64,000 nucleotides of DNA, from the NCBI RefSeq assembly GCF_030268085.1, contig NZ_BSDE01000003.1:620001-684000 (forward strand), read 5' to 3'. Shown piece by piece: positions 38,412 through 47,722 of this stretch; within the stretch, counting starts at the first letter, position 1, and every line of letters starts with the position of its first letter. The stretch is from Geothrix limicola. Lineage in GTDB: Bacteria; Acidobacteriota; Holophagae; Holophagales; Holophagaceae. A program made the translations under genes and the position numbers. The notes under the pieces were generated by a model. It saw only the letters and a program-made list of their open reading frames with translations, did no database searches and was not told the DNA's origin.

Positions 38412-38888
38412 TTGAGCTGCCGTGCCGGCGCCCTGGTGACTTGGACCGTCGTTCTTGCGGCGGCGCTGGGCGCGCAGGAGGCGAAGTCGGCCGTCAAGGT
38501 GAAGCCCAAGCCTTCCGAAGTCCTGTGGCGCTACGAATCGCCACGGGGCTTCACCCTGCCCGAACCCGCCTATGGCTTTCCCACGCCCATCAAGCAGGCC
38601 CTCGTCCAGTTCGTGCAGCCGGACCCCGACCTGACGAAGGCCTACGCAGACGTGCTCAGGGACAAGCGGACCTTCGCGAGGTGGCTGCGCGGCGTGCTCG
38701 AGGCTCGGAAGAAGGCCCTCCAGGAGGCGGAGACTGCCGGACCCAGGGTGCTCTCAAGCGACCCGTCGAAGGCCGCACCGGGCAAGGGCACGATCCTCGG
38801 CACCACGACGATCCGCCCCCGGGCTGAAAGGGAAGGGGGCGAGATCGATCGGTATTTGGCGGTGCTGAAGGTGTGGAGTTCGGAGTGA
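38412..38888 (+). CDS. Hypothetical exported protein, non-ATG start
   Basis: 158 residues if TTG 38412 is the start; GTG at 38436 is an alternative. The first 22 residues look like a signal peptide (ALVTWTVVLAAALGAQ). The remainder (KVKPKPSEVLWRYESPRGF onward) has no recognisable domain. The reading frame follows the Arg-rich gene after 17 nt, so they may form one operon. Real-gene status rests on signal-like N-terminus and lack of a better frame on either strand. Confidence 0.5.
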   Translation: MSCRAGALVTWTVVLAAALGAQEAKSAVKVKPKPSEVLWRYESPRGFTLPEPAYGFPTPIKQALVQFVQPDPDLTKAYADVLRDKRTFARWLRGVLEARKKALQEAETAGPRVLSSDPSKAAPGKGTILGTTTIRPRAEREGGEIDRYLAVLKVWSSE

Positions 38889-38900
38889 CCCGCTCGGGCC

Positions 38901-40040
38901 TCAGCCCTTGGTCTTGGAGGCCTCGCGCCAGGCGGCGAGGAGCTTGGCTTCCTGTTCGGCGTTGGGGGCGGCGAGCCTGGTGCGGCCCTTCTCCACCTTC
39001 TCCTGGGTCTTGAACCAGGCGAGGGTGTCCTTCACGGTTTCGAGGGCGGGACGGAACTTGAGGCCGGCCTTCACGGCGCGGTCGTTGCGCCAGGTGTGGA
39101 AGCCCTTGGTCTCGCCCAGGTAGGGCGCCCAGATGGGGAACTCGATTCCTTCCTGCTTGGCGACGAATTCCGCGGGGATCCAGACCGGCTTGGCGTCGGC
39201 CTTCCCCACCTTCTGGAAATCCGCCACGAGGCTGCCCCAGGCCAGCCGCTTCTCGGGGCCGCAGGCGTTGAAGACGCCCGTGGTGCCCTGCTCGACGAGA
39301 TGCACCAGCCAGGCCGCCAGGTCGCGCACGTCGATGATCTCCACGGGATCGGCGGGCGCGCCGGGCACGGCGATCTCGCCGCCCCGATCGAAGCGCACGG
39401 GCCAGTAGGTGAAGCGGCCCGTGGGATCGTCGGGCCCCACGATGTAGCCGGGGCGAATGATGGTGGCGCGGCCGGGCATGGCCTTCTGCACGGCCTGCTC
39501 GCAGAGGGCCTTGAGCCCGCCGTAGTTCTGGAATTCCTTCCCCATCTCCTCGACGGCGGGATCGGCCAGGGTGGCCAGGGGTGCATCCTCGGTGCCGTTC
39601 TCGGGGTTGGGCTCCTTGTAGGCGCTGATGCTCGAGATGTAGAGGTACTGCTTCGCGTGGGGCGCCACCAGGCTGGCGGAGGCGCCCACCAGGCGCGGGT
39701 AGTAGCCGCTGTTGTCGATGACGGCGTCCCAGCTTCCGCCTTCCAGCGCCTTCAGGCCTTCGCCCTTCTTGGGATCGCGGTCGCCGTGCAGCTTCTCCAC
39801 GCCGGGGAAGAGGTCGGGCCGCGTCTTCCCGCGGTTGAACATGGTCACCTTGTGACCGCGGGCCTGGGCGATCTCGATGGTGGCGGGCCCGAGGAAGCCC
39901 GTGCCGCCGAGGATGAGGATCTTCTTCGGAGCGGCCTTCCCCGCAACGGGGGCCGGCGCGGCGGACAGGTCGAGGCCGGTGGCGGCGAGGGCCGTGGCGG
40001 TGGCGGACCACTGGATGAACTCGCGGCGGGAGACGGTCAT
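38901..40040 (-). CDS. Tat-exported NAD-dependent epimerase/dehydratase (extended SDR)
   Basis: 379 residues. The N-terminus SRREFIQWSATATALAATG is a twin-arginine signal, so this SDR is probably exported folded with its cofactor, which is unusual. Next, KKILILGGTGFLGPATIEIA is the Rossmann GxxGxxG. The usual YxxxK is replaced in its region by QNYGGLKALCEQA (Tyr-x3-Lys: YGGLK), so the active pair is present. RPGYIVGPDDPTGRFTYWP follows. It resembles isoflavone-reductase/NmrA-like enzymes of Acidobacteria and Planctomycetes. Substrate unknown. Confidence 0.85.
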   Translation of the reverse strand: MTVSRREFIQWSATATALAATGLDLSAAPAPVAGKAAPKKILILGGTGFLGPATIEIAQARGHKVTMFNRGKTRPDLFPGVEKLHGDRDPKKGEGLKALEGGSWDAVIDNSGYYPRLVGASASLVAPHAKQYLYISSISAYKEPNPENGTEDAPLATLADPAVEEMGKEFQNYGGLKALCEQAVQKAMPGRATIIRPGYIVGPDDPTGRFTYWPVRFDRGGEIAVPGAPADPVEIIDVRDLAAWLVHLVEQGTTGVFNACGPEKRLAWGSLVADFQKVGKADAKPVWIPAEFVAKQEGIEFPIWAPYLGETKGFHTWRNDRAVKAGLKFRPALETVKDTLAWFKTQEKVEKGRTRLAAPNAEQEAKLLAAWREASKTKG

Positions 40041-40141
40041 GGCAACCTCCGAGGGATGGCGCGATGGGGAAAGGGTTGATACATCGTGAATCGATATATA
40101 CTCCCTCCAGCCGCTCCCGCAACCTCTTTTCCGGACCTCCC

Positions 40142-41422
40142 ATGAAGCTCCTCCGCCGCCTCGTGATGATCGAAGAGGGCGAAGTCCCGGCCCTGCTCTG
40201 GTCCGCGCTGTACTTCTTCCTGCTGTTCTTCGGCTATTACCTGCTGCGGCCCGTGCGCGAGGCCATCGGCATCGCCCGGGGCGCCGACAAGCTGCCCTGG
40301 CTGATGACGGGCACCCTGCTGGCCATGGTGCTCGCCAACCCGGCCTTCGCCACCCTCGTCTCGAGGCTGCCGCGGCGGCGCTTCATCCCCTGGGCCTACC
40401 GCTTCTTCGCGCTCAACATGTTGGCCTTCTTCCTGGCCTTCCGCTTCCTGCCCCAGCGCGGCGGCGCGGCTCTGGGCTACGCGTTCTACATCTGGCTCAG
40501 TGTCTTCAACCTCTTCGTCGTCTCGGTGTTCTGGGGCCTCATGTCGGACGTGTGGTCCGAAGCCCAGGGCAAGCGCCTCTTCGGCTTCATCGCCACGGGC
40601 GGTACCCTCGGCGCCATCGCCGGCGCGGCGTTGACGGGCGCGCTCACGAAGGGATTCACGCTCGGTGGGCTGCCGATGAAGGTGGATCCGCTCTCGCTGC
40701 TGCTGCTGTCCATGCTCACGCTGGAACTGGCCGTGCAATGCGTGAATCGCCTCGTGGCCCTCTTCCACCTGGGCGACGCGGCCCAAGGCGCGCGCGAGCC
40801 GGGGCCCGGGCCGCTGGAGGGCCTGCGCCTCATCGCGACCTCGCGCTACCTGCAGCTCATCTGCGCCTACATCCTGCTCTTCACCATCACGAGCACCTTC
40901 CTCTACCTGCAGCAGGGCGCCATCGTCGAGCGCACCTTCAGCGGCACGGCGGCGCGGACCGCCGCCTTCGCGCGCATCGACGTCTGGGTGAACGTGCTCA
41001 CGCTGGCGACGCAGATCCTGCTGACGGGGCGCATCATCACGGCCTTCGGCATCCCCGTGGTGCTGGCGATCCTGCCCGTGCTGACGCTGGCGGGCTTTGG
41101 CGCCCTGTGGGTGTGGCCCACCTTCGGCGTCATGGCCGTCTTCCAGATCCTGCGCCGCGGCCTGCACTATGCCGTGGACCGCCCGGCCCGCGAGATCCTC
41201 TACATTCCGCTCGGGCCCGAAGAACGCTACAAATCGAAGCCCTTCATCGACACCTTCATCTACCGCGGCGGCGACCTGCTGGGCGTGTGGGCGCCCACGG
41301 CGCTGGCAGCCCTGGCCATCCCCCTGGGCCTCGCCACGGTGGGCTGTTCGGGCCTGTGGCTGGGCAGTGCCTGGGCCCTCGGGCGGCGGGTGAAAGGTGT
41401 TTCGAACGAGGTTCCGGGTTGA
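40142..41422 (+). CDS. MFS/NTT-like multispanning transporter
   Basis: 426 residues from ATG 40142 (MKLLRRLVMIEEGEVPALLW); an upstream in-frame ATG lacks a ribosome site. About 11-12 membrane spans, with FFGYYLLRPVREAIGIARG after the first helix and RIDVWVNVLTLATQILLTG late. The LRPVRE motif is shared by the nucleotide-transporter-like (TlcC/NTT) branch of the MFS, usually annotated as MFS transporter in environmental bacteria. Substrate unknown. Divergent from the Tat-SDR gene with a 101-bp gap containing GATATATACT. Confidence 0.78.
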   Translation: MKLLRRLVMIEEGEVPALLWSALYFFLLFFGYYLLRPVREAIGIARGADKLPWLMTGTLLAMVLANPAFATLVSRLPRRRFIPWAYRFFALNMLAFFLAFRFLPQRGGAALGYAFYIWLSVFNLFVVSVFWGLMSDVWSEAQGKRLFGFIATGGTLGAIAGAALTGALTKGFTLGGLPMKVDPLSLLLLSMLTLELAVQCVNRLVALFHLGDAAQGAREPGPGPLEGLRLIATSRYLQLICAYILLFTITSTFLYLQQGAIVERTFSGTAARTAAFARIDVWVNVLTLATQILLTGRIITAFGIPVVLAILPVLTLAGFGALWVWPTFGVMAVFQILRRGLHYAVDRPAREILYIPLGPEERYKSKPFIDTFIYRGGDLLGVWAPTALAALAIPLGLATVGCSGLWLGSAWALGRRVKGVSNEVPG

Positions 41423-41453
41423 CTTTTCTGTCGCTTCCCGGATGATGGCGGAC

Positions 41454-41585
41454 ATGTCGTTTCCCGTGACCAAGGTCTCCCTGACTTCCGCCCCCTTCGG
41501 CGGCCGGGAAGGCTTCCGCACCGCCTTCTGCACCACGGGTACCATTGGTATTACGACGAACCATCTGGCCGTGCGGGGCACCTGA
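41454..41585 (+). CDS. thrL: thr operon leader peptide
   Basis: A 43-codon frame (in-frame ATGs at 41442 and 41445 would add 4 residues). Codons 41532-41558 read Thr-Thr-Gly-Thr-Ile-Gly-Ile-Thr-Thr: seven control codons of nine for threonine and isoleucine, exactly the amino acids made by the pathway downstream. The stop at 41583 lies 24 nt before a terminator stem. This is the layout of a ribosome-mediated attenuator as in enterobacterial thrL. The ribosome site is weak (GGCGG), and the best promoter (TTGACT at 41419) would leave almost no 5' UTR. Confidence 0.72.
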   Translation: MSFPVTKVSLTSAPFGGREGFRTAFCTTGTIGITTNHLAVRGT

Positions 41586-41641
41586 CCTGATTCCCAACCC
41601 TCAGACTCAGCCCCGCGCCAACCCCGCGGGGCTTTTCGTTT
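41571..41641 (+). promoter_or_regulatory. Attenuator: antiterminator and terminator before thrA
   Basis: The terminator pairs 41609-41617 with 41625-41633 (9 bp) followed by TTTTCGTTTT. The competing antiterminator pairs 41571-41579 with 41610-41618 (one G-U), using the same left arm. A ribosome stalled at the Thr/Ile codons leaves 41571-41579 free, allowing read-through; a ribosome that reaches the stop covers it and the terminator forms. Confidence 0.78.
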
Positions 41642-41653
41642 TCCGGAGCGCCC

Positions 41654-44131
41654 ATGTCCAGCCAACCCATCCGCGTCATGAAATTCGGCGGCACCAGCAT
41701 GGCCGGCGCGGACCGGTTCCGTCAGGTGGCGGACCTGGTGGCCCGCGCGCGCGCCAGTCACCGCGTCTGCGTCGTCGCCTCGGCCATGGCCGGCGTCACG
41801 AACCTGCTGCTGCACGGGGGGCACGTGCCGGATCGCGAGGCGGCCGATGAGCTGCTCGCGGGCTTCCGGGCGCGGCACGCGGACGTGGTGGCCGATCTGG
41901 CCGGCGACCTGGGCGTCGAAGCCGCGACCGTGCGCGAGCAGCTGGAGGCCCTCGAAACCCTGGGCCGCCGCCTCTTGCACGGCATGGCCCTGCTGGAAGA
42001 GGGCCCGCCCTCGGTGCTGGCCCAGGTTTCGAGTCTGGGCGAGCGGGCCGCATGCGCCATCCTCGTGGGTCTGCTGAAGGCCCGCGGCCTGGCACCGCGC
42101 TACCTCGATCCCGTGGCGCACATCAAGGTGGAGGGCGATCCCCTGCAGGCCCGTCCCCGCATGGCCGAGATCGAAGCCTGCTTCGCCGACGTGAAGGCGG
42201 GTGAAGGCGGCCTCTGGGTGCTGCCGGGCTTTTTCGGCGGCGACGCCCAGGGGCGGATCCTTTCGCTGGGACGGGGCGGATCGGACCACAGCGCGGCCCT
42301 GGCCGCCGCCGCGCTGGGCGCGGATCTGCTGGAGATCTGGACGGATGTCGTCGGCCTCTACAGCGCCGATCCCTCCCTCGTGCCCGAGGCCTTTCCGTTG
42401 CCGGAGGCCAGCTTCGAGGAGGCCATGGAGCTTTCCTACTTCGGCGCCAAGGTGCTTCATCCGAAGACCATCCCGCCCGTGCGCGAATGCGGCATCCCCG
42501 TGCGCGTGTGCAGCAGCTTCGAGCCCGACCATCCGGGCACGCTGATCCGCGAGCAGGTGCCGCCGCCCCCCAGCGGCGTGCGGGGCCTCTCCTTCCTGCG
42601 CGACCTGTCCATCGTGAACCTCACGGGCCCGGGCATGCCTGGCGTGCCCGGCATCGCCGGCCGCGTGTTCGGCGCCCTGGCGCGCAGGGGCATCTCCGTC
42701 GTGCTCATCACGCAAAGCTCCTCCGAACTCTCCATCTGCTTCGCCGTGCGCCGGGCCGATGGTGCCGCGGCGGTGGCGGCCCTCGAAGAGGCCTTTCCGG
42801 CGGAGCTCTCCGCGGGGTTCCTGGATCCCATCACCCTGCACACGGGCCTGTCAGTGCTCAGCATCGTAGGCGACGGCATGCGCACCCGCCCCGGCATCGC
42901 GGGCACCTTCTTCGATGCGCTGGCCGAGGTGGGCTGCAACGTCGTCGCCATCGCCCAGGGCGCCAGCGAACGCATCATTTCGGCGGTGGTGGAGGAGGCC
43001 AGCGGCGCCCGCGCCATGGCCCACATCCACCGGCGTTTCTTCCAGACCCAGGTGGTGGTGGACGTCCACCTGCTGGGCGCGGGCAACGTGGGCGGCAGCC
43101 TGCTGGGCCAGATCCGGCGCCAGCACGATCAGCTGCTGGCCCAGGGGCTCGATCTGCGCGTGACCACGGTGGCCACGAGCCGCCGCATGAAGGTGGATCC
43201 GAAGGGCCTCGACCTGTCCCGCTGGCGCGACGCGCTGATAGAGGGCGAGCCCATGGATCTGGACCGCCTCATGGAGATCGTGCGGGAGGGGCCGCCCTCC
43301 CTCGCCGTGCTGGTGGACTGCAGCACCAGTGGCGAACTGGCGGCCCGCTATCCGGAACTGTTCGACGCGGGCTTCCACGTGGTGGCCGCCAACAAGAAGG
43401 CCAACAGTAGCACCCAGGCCTTCTACCGCGAACTGCGCCGCAGATCCTCCCGCCGGGGCCTCCGCTTCCTCTACGAAGCCAATGTCGGCGCGGGCCTGCC
43501 CATCATCGACACCGTGAAGAACCTGGTGCTCACGGGGGACCGCGTGCTGCGGGCCGAGGGCATCCTGTCGGGCTCCATGTCGTACATCCTCGGCCTGCTC
43601 GGCGAGGGCGTGGCCCTTTCGGAGGCTGTGCGCAGGGCCAAGGAAAGCGGCTTCACGGAGCCCGATCCCCGCGACGACCTCAGCGGCATGGACGTGGCGC
43701 GCAAGCTCCTCATCCTGGCCCGGGAGCTGGGCCGCGAGCTGGAGCTGGAGGACGTAGTGGTGGAGGGTCTGTTGCCGGCGGACTTCGACGCCAGCGGCGA
43801 CATCCCCACCTTCATGGCGCGCCTGCCGCAACTGGACGCCGCCTTCCGCGAGCGTCTCACCGCGCTGAAAGCCGAAGGCAAGACCCTGCGTTACGTGGGC
43901 TCCCTTTCGGACAGCGGTTGTCGCGTGGGCCTGCTGCCCGTGGATGCCGATCATCCCTTCATCGCCATCAAGGGCGGCGAAAACGCCCTGGCCCTGCTCA
44001 CCGAGCGCTATCAGCCCCATCCCATGGTGATCCGCGGGTACGGCGCAGGCGCCGAGGTGACGGCGGCGGGCGTGCTGGCCGACATCCTGCGCCTGGTGCC
44101 CCCCGGCGCCCGGCCCGCGCGGAGGCTGTGA
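41654..44131 (+). CDS. thrA: Bifunctional aspartate kinase / homoserine dehydrogenase
   Basis: 825 residues, close to E. coli ThrA (820). The aspartate kinase domain starts [16 protein letters not shown] and includes [10 protein letters not shown] and [10 protein letters not shown]. Two ACT regions follow at about 310-460 ([29 protein letters not shown]). The homoserine dehydrogenase domain starts with [13 protein letters not shown] (about 470) and includes [19 protein letters not shown] and [19 protein letters not shown]. First and third steps of threonine/methionine synthesis from aspartate; ACT domains should give threonine feedback. Preceded by an attenuator; its stop overlaps the thrB start (TGATG). 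Confidence 0.97.
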   Translation: MSSQPIRVMKFGGTSMAGADRFRQVADLVARARASHRVCVVASAMAGVTNLLLHGGHVPDREAADELLAGFRARHADVVADLAGDLGVEAATVREQLEALETLGRRLLHGMALLEEGPPSVLAQVSSLGERAACAILVGLLKARGLAPRYLDPVAHIKVEGDPLQARPRMAEIEACFADVKAGEGGLWVLPGFFGGDAQGRILSLGRGGSDHSAALAAAALGADLLEIWTDVVGLYSADPSLVPEAFPLPEASFEEAMELSYFGAKVLHPKTIPPVRECGIPVRVCSSFEPDHPGTLIREQVPPPPSGVRGLSFLRDLSIVNLTGPGMPGVPGIAGRVFGALARRGISVVLITQSSSELSICFAVRRADGAAAVAALEEAFPAELSAGFLDPITLHTGLSVLSIVGDGMRTRPGIAGTFFDALAEVGCNVVAIAQGASERIISAVVEEASGARAMAHIHRRFFQTQVVVDVHLLGAGNVGGSLLGQIRRQHDQLLAQGLDLRVTTVATSRRMKVDPKGLDLSRWRDALIEGEPMDLDRLMEIVREGPPSLAVLVDCSTSGELAARYPELFDAGFHVVAANKKANSSTQAFYRELRRRSSRRGLRFLYEANVGAGLPIIDTVKNLVLTGDRVLRAEGILSGSMSYILGLLGEGVALSEAVRRAKESGFTEPDPRDDLSGMDVARKLLILARELGRELELEDVVVEGLLPADFDASGDIPTFMARLPQLDAAFRERLTALKAEGKTLRYVGSLSDSGCRVGLLPVDADHPFIAIKGGENALALLTERYQPHPMVIRGYGAGAEVTAAGVLADILRLVPPGARPARRL

Positions 44132-45171
44132 TGACGGGGCTTTCCGAAACCCTTTCCGAATCCCTATCTGGATCGTCGACGCCGGGCCTGGTGGCCTACG
44201 CGCCCGCGAGCATCGGCAACATGGCCGCGGGATTCGATCTGATGGGCGCGGCCCTCGCGCCCCTGGACGGCCGCCTGCTGGGGGATCTGGTGCAGGTGGC
44301 CCGCGCCCCGGAATCCAGCTTCCGGGTGACGGGTCCTTTCGCCGCCGCCCTGGCGGACGACCGGCGGCCCAACCTGGTGCTGCGGGCGCGAGATTTCTTC
44401 GTCGAGGCCGTGCGCGCGGCCGGCGGCGAGGCCGGGCCCTTCGCCATCACGCTGGAGAAACGGCTGCCCGTGTCCAGCGGTCTGGGTTCCAGCGCCAGCT
44501 CCATCGTGGCCACCCTCGTGGGCCTCCAGGCCCTCTGCGGCGATCCCCTGCGCGGCTCGGAGCTGCTGGATCTGGCGGGAAGGGCCGAAGGCTTCACCAG
44601 CGGCGACCGGCATCTGGACAACGTGGCGCCCTCCCTGCTCGGGGGACTGCAACTCATGGTGCCGGGCCGCGAGGGCGCGCCCGCCGCGCGGCGCCTGCCC
44701 TGGCCCTCGGATCTCCTGCTGGTGGTGGTGCATCCCGACTGCCAGCTGGCCACGGCGGACAGCCGCAAGGCGCTGCCCGAGCGGCCGGGCTGGGGTGAAG
44801 CGGTGGACTTCGCGGGCAACCTCGCGAGCCTCGTCCACGCGCTGCACACCCGCGACCGCGCGCTGCTGGCGCGCTGCCTGCGCGATCCCATCGTGGAGGT
44901 GCACCGCGCGCCCCTGGTGCCCGGCTTCCGCGCGGCCCAGGCGGCGGCGATGGGCCTGGGCGCCCTGGGCTGCAGCCTATCGGGCTCGGGGCCATCGGTG
45001 TTCGCGGTGGTCGAGGACGAGGCCCAGGCCTCCGCCATCGCATCCGCCATGCAGATCGCCTTCGAGGAGGCGGGCCTCGGCAGCCAGGGCTGGGTCTGCG
45101 CCCTGGACCCCGAAGGCGCTCGCGTCCTCACCCCCGGTTCACGACACCCCTGGCGCGAGGCCCATCCATGA
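44131..45171 (+). CDS. thrB: Homoserine kinase
   Basis: 346 residues, GHMP-kinase family. The ATP loop LPVSSGLGSSASSIVATLVG is near residue 110; the opening is VAYAPASIGNMAAGFDLMGAAL and the C-terminal motif is GCSLSGSGPSVFAVVED. It phosphorylates homoserine for threonine synthase. It overlaps thrA by 1 nt and thrC by 4 nt, so all three are coupled. The first 18 residues are a Ser-rich extension (TLSESLSGSS) not usual for ThrB. Confidence 0.95.
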   Translation: MTGLSETLSESLSGSSTPGLVAYAPASIGNMAAGFDLMGAALAPLDGRLLGDLVQVARAPESSFRVTGPFAAALADDRRPNLVLRARDFFVEAVRAAGGEAGPFAITLEKRLPVSSGLGSSASSIVATLVGLQALCGDPLRGSELLDLAGRAEGFTSGDRHLDNVAPSLLGGLQLMVPGREGAPAARRLPWPSDLLLVVVHPDCQLATADSRKALPERPGWGEAVDFAGNLASLVHALHTRDRALLARCLRDPIVEVHRAPLVPGFRAAQAAAMGLGALGCSLSGSGPSVFAVVEDEAQASAIASAMQIAFEEAGLGSQGWVCALDPEGARVLTPGSRHPWREAHP

Positions 45172-46436
45172 AGCTGCTCAGCACACGCACATCCACACTC
45201 GGCGCCACCTTCCTCGAAGCGGTCCATGCGGGCCTCGCGCCGGATGGCGGCCTCTACGTGCCGGAGGCCCTTCCGCATTTCGAGGATGTCCCCGACCTGA
45301 TGAAATCAGGCTTCGCCACGCGCTCCACGGAGATCCTCCACCGCCTGCTCGGCGATGAATTCCCCCGCGCCGTCATCGAGGACCTGGCGCGCTCCGCCTT
45401 CACTTTTCCCGCGCCGCTGGTGAAGGTGGATGATCGCATCTCGGCGCTGGAACTCTTCCACGGGCCCACGCTGGCCTTCAAGGATTTCGGCGCCCGCTTC
45501 CTGGCGCGCGTGCTGGCGCTGGGCACGGGTGGGCGGGGCCGCACGGTGCTCACGGCCACGTCGGGCGATACGGGTGCGGCGGTGGCCAGCGCCTTCCACG
45601 GCCTGCCCGGCGTGCAGGTGGTGGTGCTCTACCCCGCGGGCCGCGTGTCACCCTTGCAGGAGCGCCAGTTCGCCACCTGCGGCGGGAATGTGCTGGCCCT
45701 CGCCGTGGAGGGCAGTTTCGACGACTGCCAGCGGCTGGTGAAGGGCGCCTTCGAGGATGCGGAGCTGGTCGCAGAGCTGGGCCTCACCTCGGCCAACAGC
45801 ATCAACATCGCGCGGCTGCTGGCCCAGACGCTCTACTACTTCGAAGCGGCGGCCCAGGCCGATGGGGAGGCGCCCCTGGTGGTGTCCGTGCCCAGCGGCA
45901 ACTTCGGCAACCTTACGGCGGGCCTCTGGGCCCAGGCCATGGGCGCACCCATCCACGCCTTCGTGGCGTCCACCAACGCCAACCGCGTGGTGCCGGACTA
46001 TCTTGACACCGGCCGGTACCAGCCGCGACCCTCGGTGGCCACGCTCTCCAACGCCATGGACGTGGGTTCGCCCAGCAACTGGGAGCGCATCCACGCGCTG
46101 TTCAAGGGCGATCACGACGCCATGGCCGCGGCCCTGCGCTGGGGCAGCTGCAGCGATGCGGAGACGGAAGCCACCGTGGTCGAACTTGATCGCGCGGGCT
46201 ATCTGGCGGATCCCCACGGGGCCGTGGCCCACCGCGTGCTTCGCGCCAACCTGCGCGGGGGTGAGCGGGGCATCTTCCTCGCGACGGCCCACCCGGCGAA
46301 GTTCCGCGAGGCCCTGGCCCCCGCCCTCGGCCGCGAGATTCCGCTGCCGAAGGCGCTGGGCGACCTGCTGTCCCGGCCCCTGTTGAACGAACCGCTGCCG
46401 GCGGATCAGGCGGCCCTGAAGCGCCGGCTGAGTTGA
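45168..46436 (+). CDS. thrC: Threonine synthase
   Basis: 422 residues, PLP-dependent fold-type II enzyme of the E. coli-like class, which starts MKLLSTRTSTLGATFLEAVHAG and DGGLYVPE. The PLP lysine is in GPTLAFKDFGARF (about residue 105). TATSGDTGAAVASAF and PSGNFGNLTAGLWA are the phosphate-binding loops. It converts O-phosphohomoserine to threonine and completes thrABC. A run of four 14-bp repeats follows the stop. Confidence 0.96.
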   Translation: MKLLSTRTSTLGATFLEAVHAGLAPDGGLYVPEALPHFEDVPDLMKSGFATRSTEILHRLLGDEFPRAVIEDLARSAFTFPAPLVKVDDRISALELFHGPTLAFKDFGARFLARVLALGTGGRGRTVLTATSGDTGAAVASAFHGLPGVQVVVLYPAGRVSPLQERQFATCGGNVLALAVEGSFDDCQRLVKGAFEDAELVAELGLTSANSINIARLLAQTLYYFEAAAQADGEAPLVVSVPSGNFGNLTAGLWAQAMGAPIHAFVASTNANRVVPDYLDTGRYQPRPSVATLSNAMDVGSPSNWERIHALFKGDHDAMAAALRWGSCSDAETEATVVELDRAGYLADPHGAVAHRVLRANLRGGERGIFLATAHPAKFREALAPALGREIPLPKALGDLLSRPLLNEPLPADQAALKRRLS

Positions 46437-46440
46437 GGCA

Positions 46441-46496
46441 TCGGGCCTGAGACTTCGGGCCCGAAACCTCGGGCCGGGGACGTCGAGCCTGAGGCT
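46441..46496. repeat. Four 14-bp degenerate tandem repeats after thrC
   Basis: Units of exactly 14 nt: TCGGGCCTGAGACT, TCGGGCCCGAAACC, TCGGGCCGGGGACG and TCGAGCCTGAGGCT. They fill the whole space between the convergent thrC and cytochrome stop codons. Adjacent units can pair (CGGGCCCGA is self-complementary), so the array might help end transcription from both sides. Confidence 0.75.
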
Positions 46497-46914
46497 ACTT
46501 GGCCTGCAGGCTTTCGAGGTATTGGGTGAGGTTGGCGACGCGGATGCGGACGACGGGTTCCTGACTGTTGTTCATGGTGCGGAAGAAGGGCCCCCACACG
46601 GGCATCTCGCGCAGGCCGTGGGTCTGGACGCCCGCTTCGCCGCGGATCACCTGGCCCACGCGCTCCTTGGGGAAGACGCCCTTGTTCTGCTTGGAGAGCT
46701 GGGTGAGGTCCGGCACCGGCGTCTTCAGGTGCGCGGCGACGGGGCCGTCGCCCTGGCCCTTGGGGCCGTGGCAGCTGGCGCAGTAGGACGCGTACATCTC
46801 GGCGCCGGAAGCGGGCGAGGTGTAGCGCGCAGGGACCTTCTTGATTTCGGCCTGGGCCGACGCGGATAGGGCGAAGACGCCCGCCAGGAGGAATGCGGCA
46901 GCGGAACGGGACAT
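46495..46914 (-). CDS. Periplasmic mono-heme cytochrome c
   Basis: 139 residues from ATG 46914 with a signal peptide (FLLAGVFALSASAQA). The heme motif is Cys45-Ala-Ser-Cys48-His49 (YASYCASCHGPKGQGDG) and the probable axial Met is in GLREMPVWGPFF. A single class I domain like those partnered with oxidases or alcohol dehydrogenases. It implies cytochrome c maturation and periplasmic electron transfer. Monocistronic by appearance. Confidence 0.9.
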   Translation of the reverse strand: MSRSAAAFLLAGVFALSASAQAEIKKVPARYTSPASGAEMYASYCASCHGPKGQGDGPVAAHLKTPVPDLTQLSKQNKGVFPKERVGQVIRGEAGVQTHGLREMPVWGPFFRTMNNSQEPVVRIRVANLTQYLESLQAK

Positions 46915-47062
46915 GGGGGCTCCAGGGATTCGTCGAGGGGGGATGACGATCGAACGGCCCGAGGCGGGGCCCCGGCCAGGGCATCGGCCATAGGTTGGGT
47001 TCGCCGGTGCGGAATGGCCAGTGATGGAGGGCACAGATCCCGAGGGGCCTGTTTTTCCCCGT

Positions 47063-47722
47063 TCAGATGCCGTCGGCAATGAGGGCGGCGGGCTGGAAGG
47101 GCAGGTCCTTGGCTTCGGCGGGGGTCTTCATGCCCCACAGGGCCAGGCGGCCGGCATGGGGGGCCCAGAGTTCGGGCCGGGCCTTCACGGCCTTGAGGGG
47201 GGGGTGGAACCAGAGGGCCGCGGGCAGGTCGGCCAGTTCTTCGGCACTGAGCTCCAGGGCCTCGTCGGTTTCCCAGAGGAAGCCGCAGCGGGCGGATTCG
47301 CAGGCGGCCCAGAGCTGCAGGACCTCGCTGTGCTCGAAACTGCTGAACAGCACGCGGTCCAGCGCCTCGGCGGCTTCCACCGCGGCGAGGGCCTGCTGCC
47401 AGCCGGGTTCGCCCTTGAGTTCGACGTTGATGAGCCGGGCGGGCAGGTCGAGGACATCGGCCAGGCGCGGCAGGGGCTCGCCGTTCTTGAGGGCGGGCAG
47501 TTCCGTGGCCTTCATGTGGCGCAGGAGGCCCGATCCGTTCGCCGTGCGGGCCAGGTCCTCGTCGTGCAGCACGAGGCAGACGCCGTCGCGGGTGGGCTGG
47601 ACATCCAGCTCGAAGCCGTCCATGCCCGCGGCCAGGGCCGCGCGGAAGGCCTCCATGGAATTCTCCAGGTGCTTCGAGGACAGGCCGCGGTGGCCGAGCA
47701 GGAGGGGACGGGCGGAGGACAT
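47063..47722 (-). CDS. Glycerophosphodiester phosphodiesterase (GDPD)
   Basis: 219 residues without a signal peptide, so cytosolic UgpQ-like. It has LLGHRGLSSKHLENSMEAF (catalytic His and Glu), FELDVQPTRDGVCLVLHDEDLARTA (metal Glu/Asp and the second His) and INVELKGEPG (third metal ligand). It splits glycerophosphodiesters to glycerol-3-phosphate and an alcohol. Slightly short, with the C-terminal barrel strands less conserved. Confidence 0.92.
   Translation of the reverse strand: MSSARPLLLGHRGLSSKHLENSMEAFRAALAAGMDGFELDVQPTRDGVCLVLHDEDLARTANGSGLLRHMKATELPALKNGEPLPRLADVLDLPARLINVELKGEPGWQQALAAVEAAEALDRVLFSSFEHSEVLQLWAACESARCGFLWETDEALELSAEELADLPAALWFHPPLKAVKARPELWAPHAGRLALWGMKTPAEAKDLPFQPAALIADGI

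Noticed and set aside
40041-40141. Palindromic operator around ATCGTGAATCGATATAT
   Set aside because: The symmetry is only partial (ATCG..ATCGAT) and not better than expected in AT-rich promoter DNA.
41423-41653. Riboswitch before thrA
   Set aside because: The leader peptide, antiterminator and terminator explain the region; I see no SAM, lysine or T-box consensus.
40037-42841. 934-codon open frame on the minus strand
   Set aside because: It lies antisense to the transporter, the thr leader and thrA, with low-complexity Gly/Arg/Glu/His composition. Such frames arise because GC-rich third positions exclude stop codons.
46441-46496. CRISPR-like array
   Set aside because: Units are 14 bp, contiguous and degenerate with no spacers; a simple tandem repeat.
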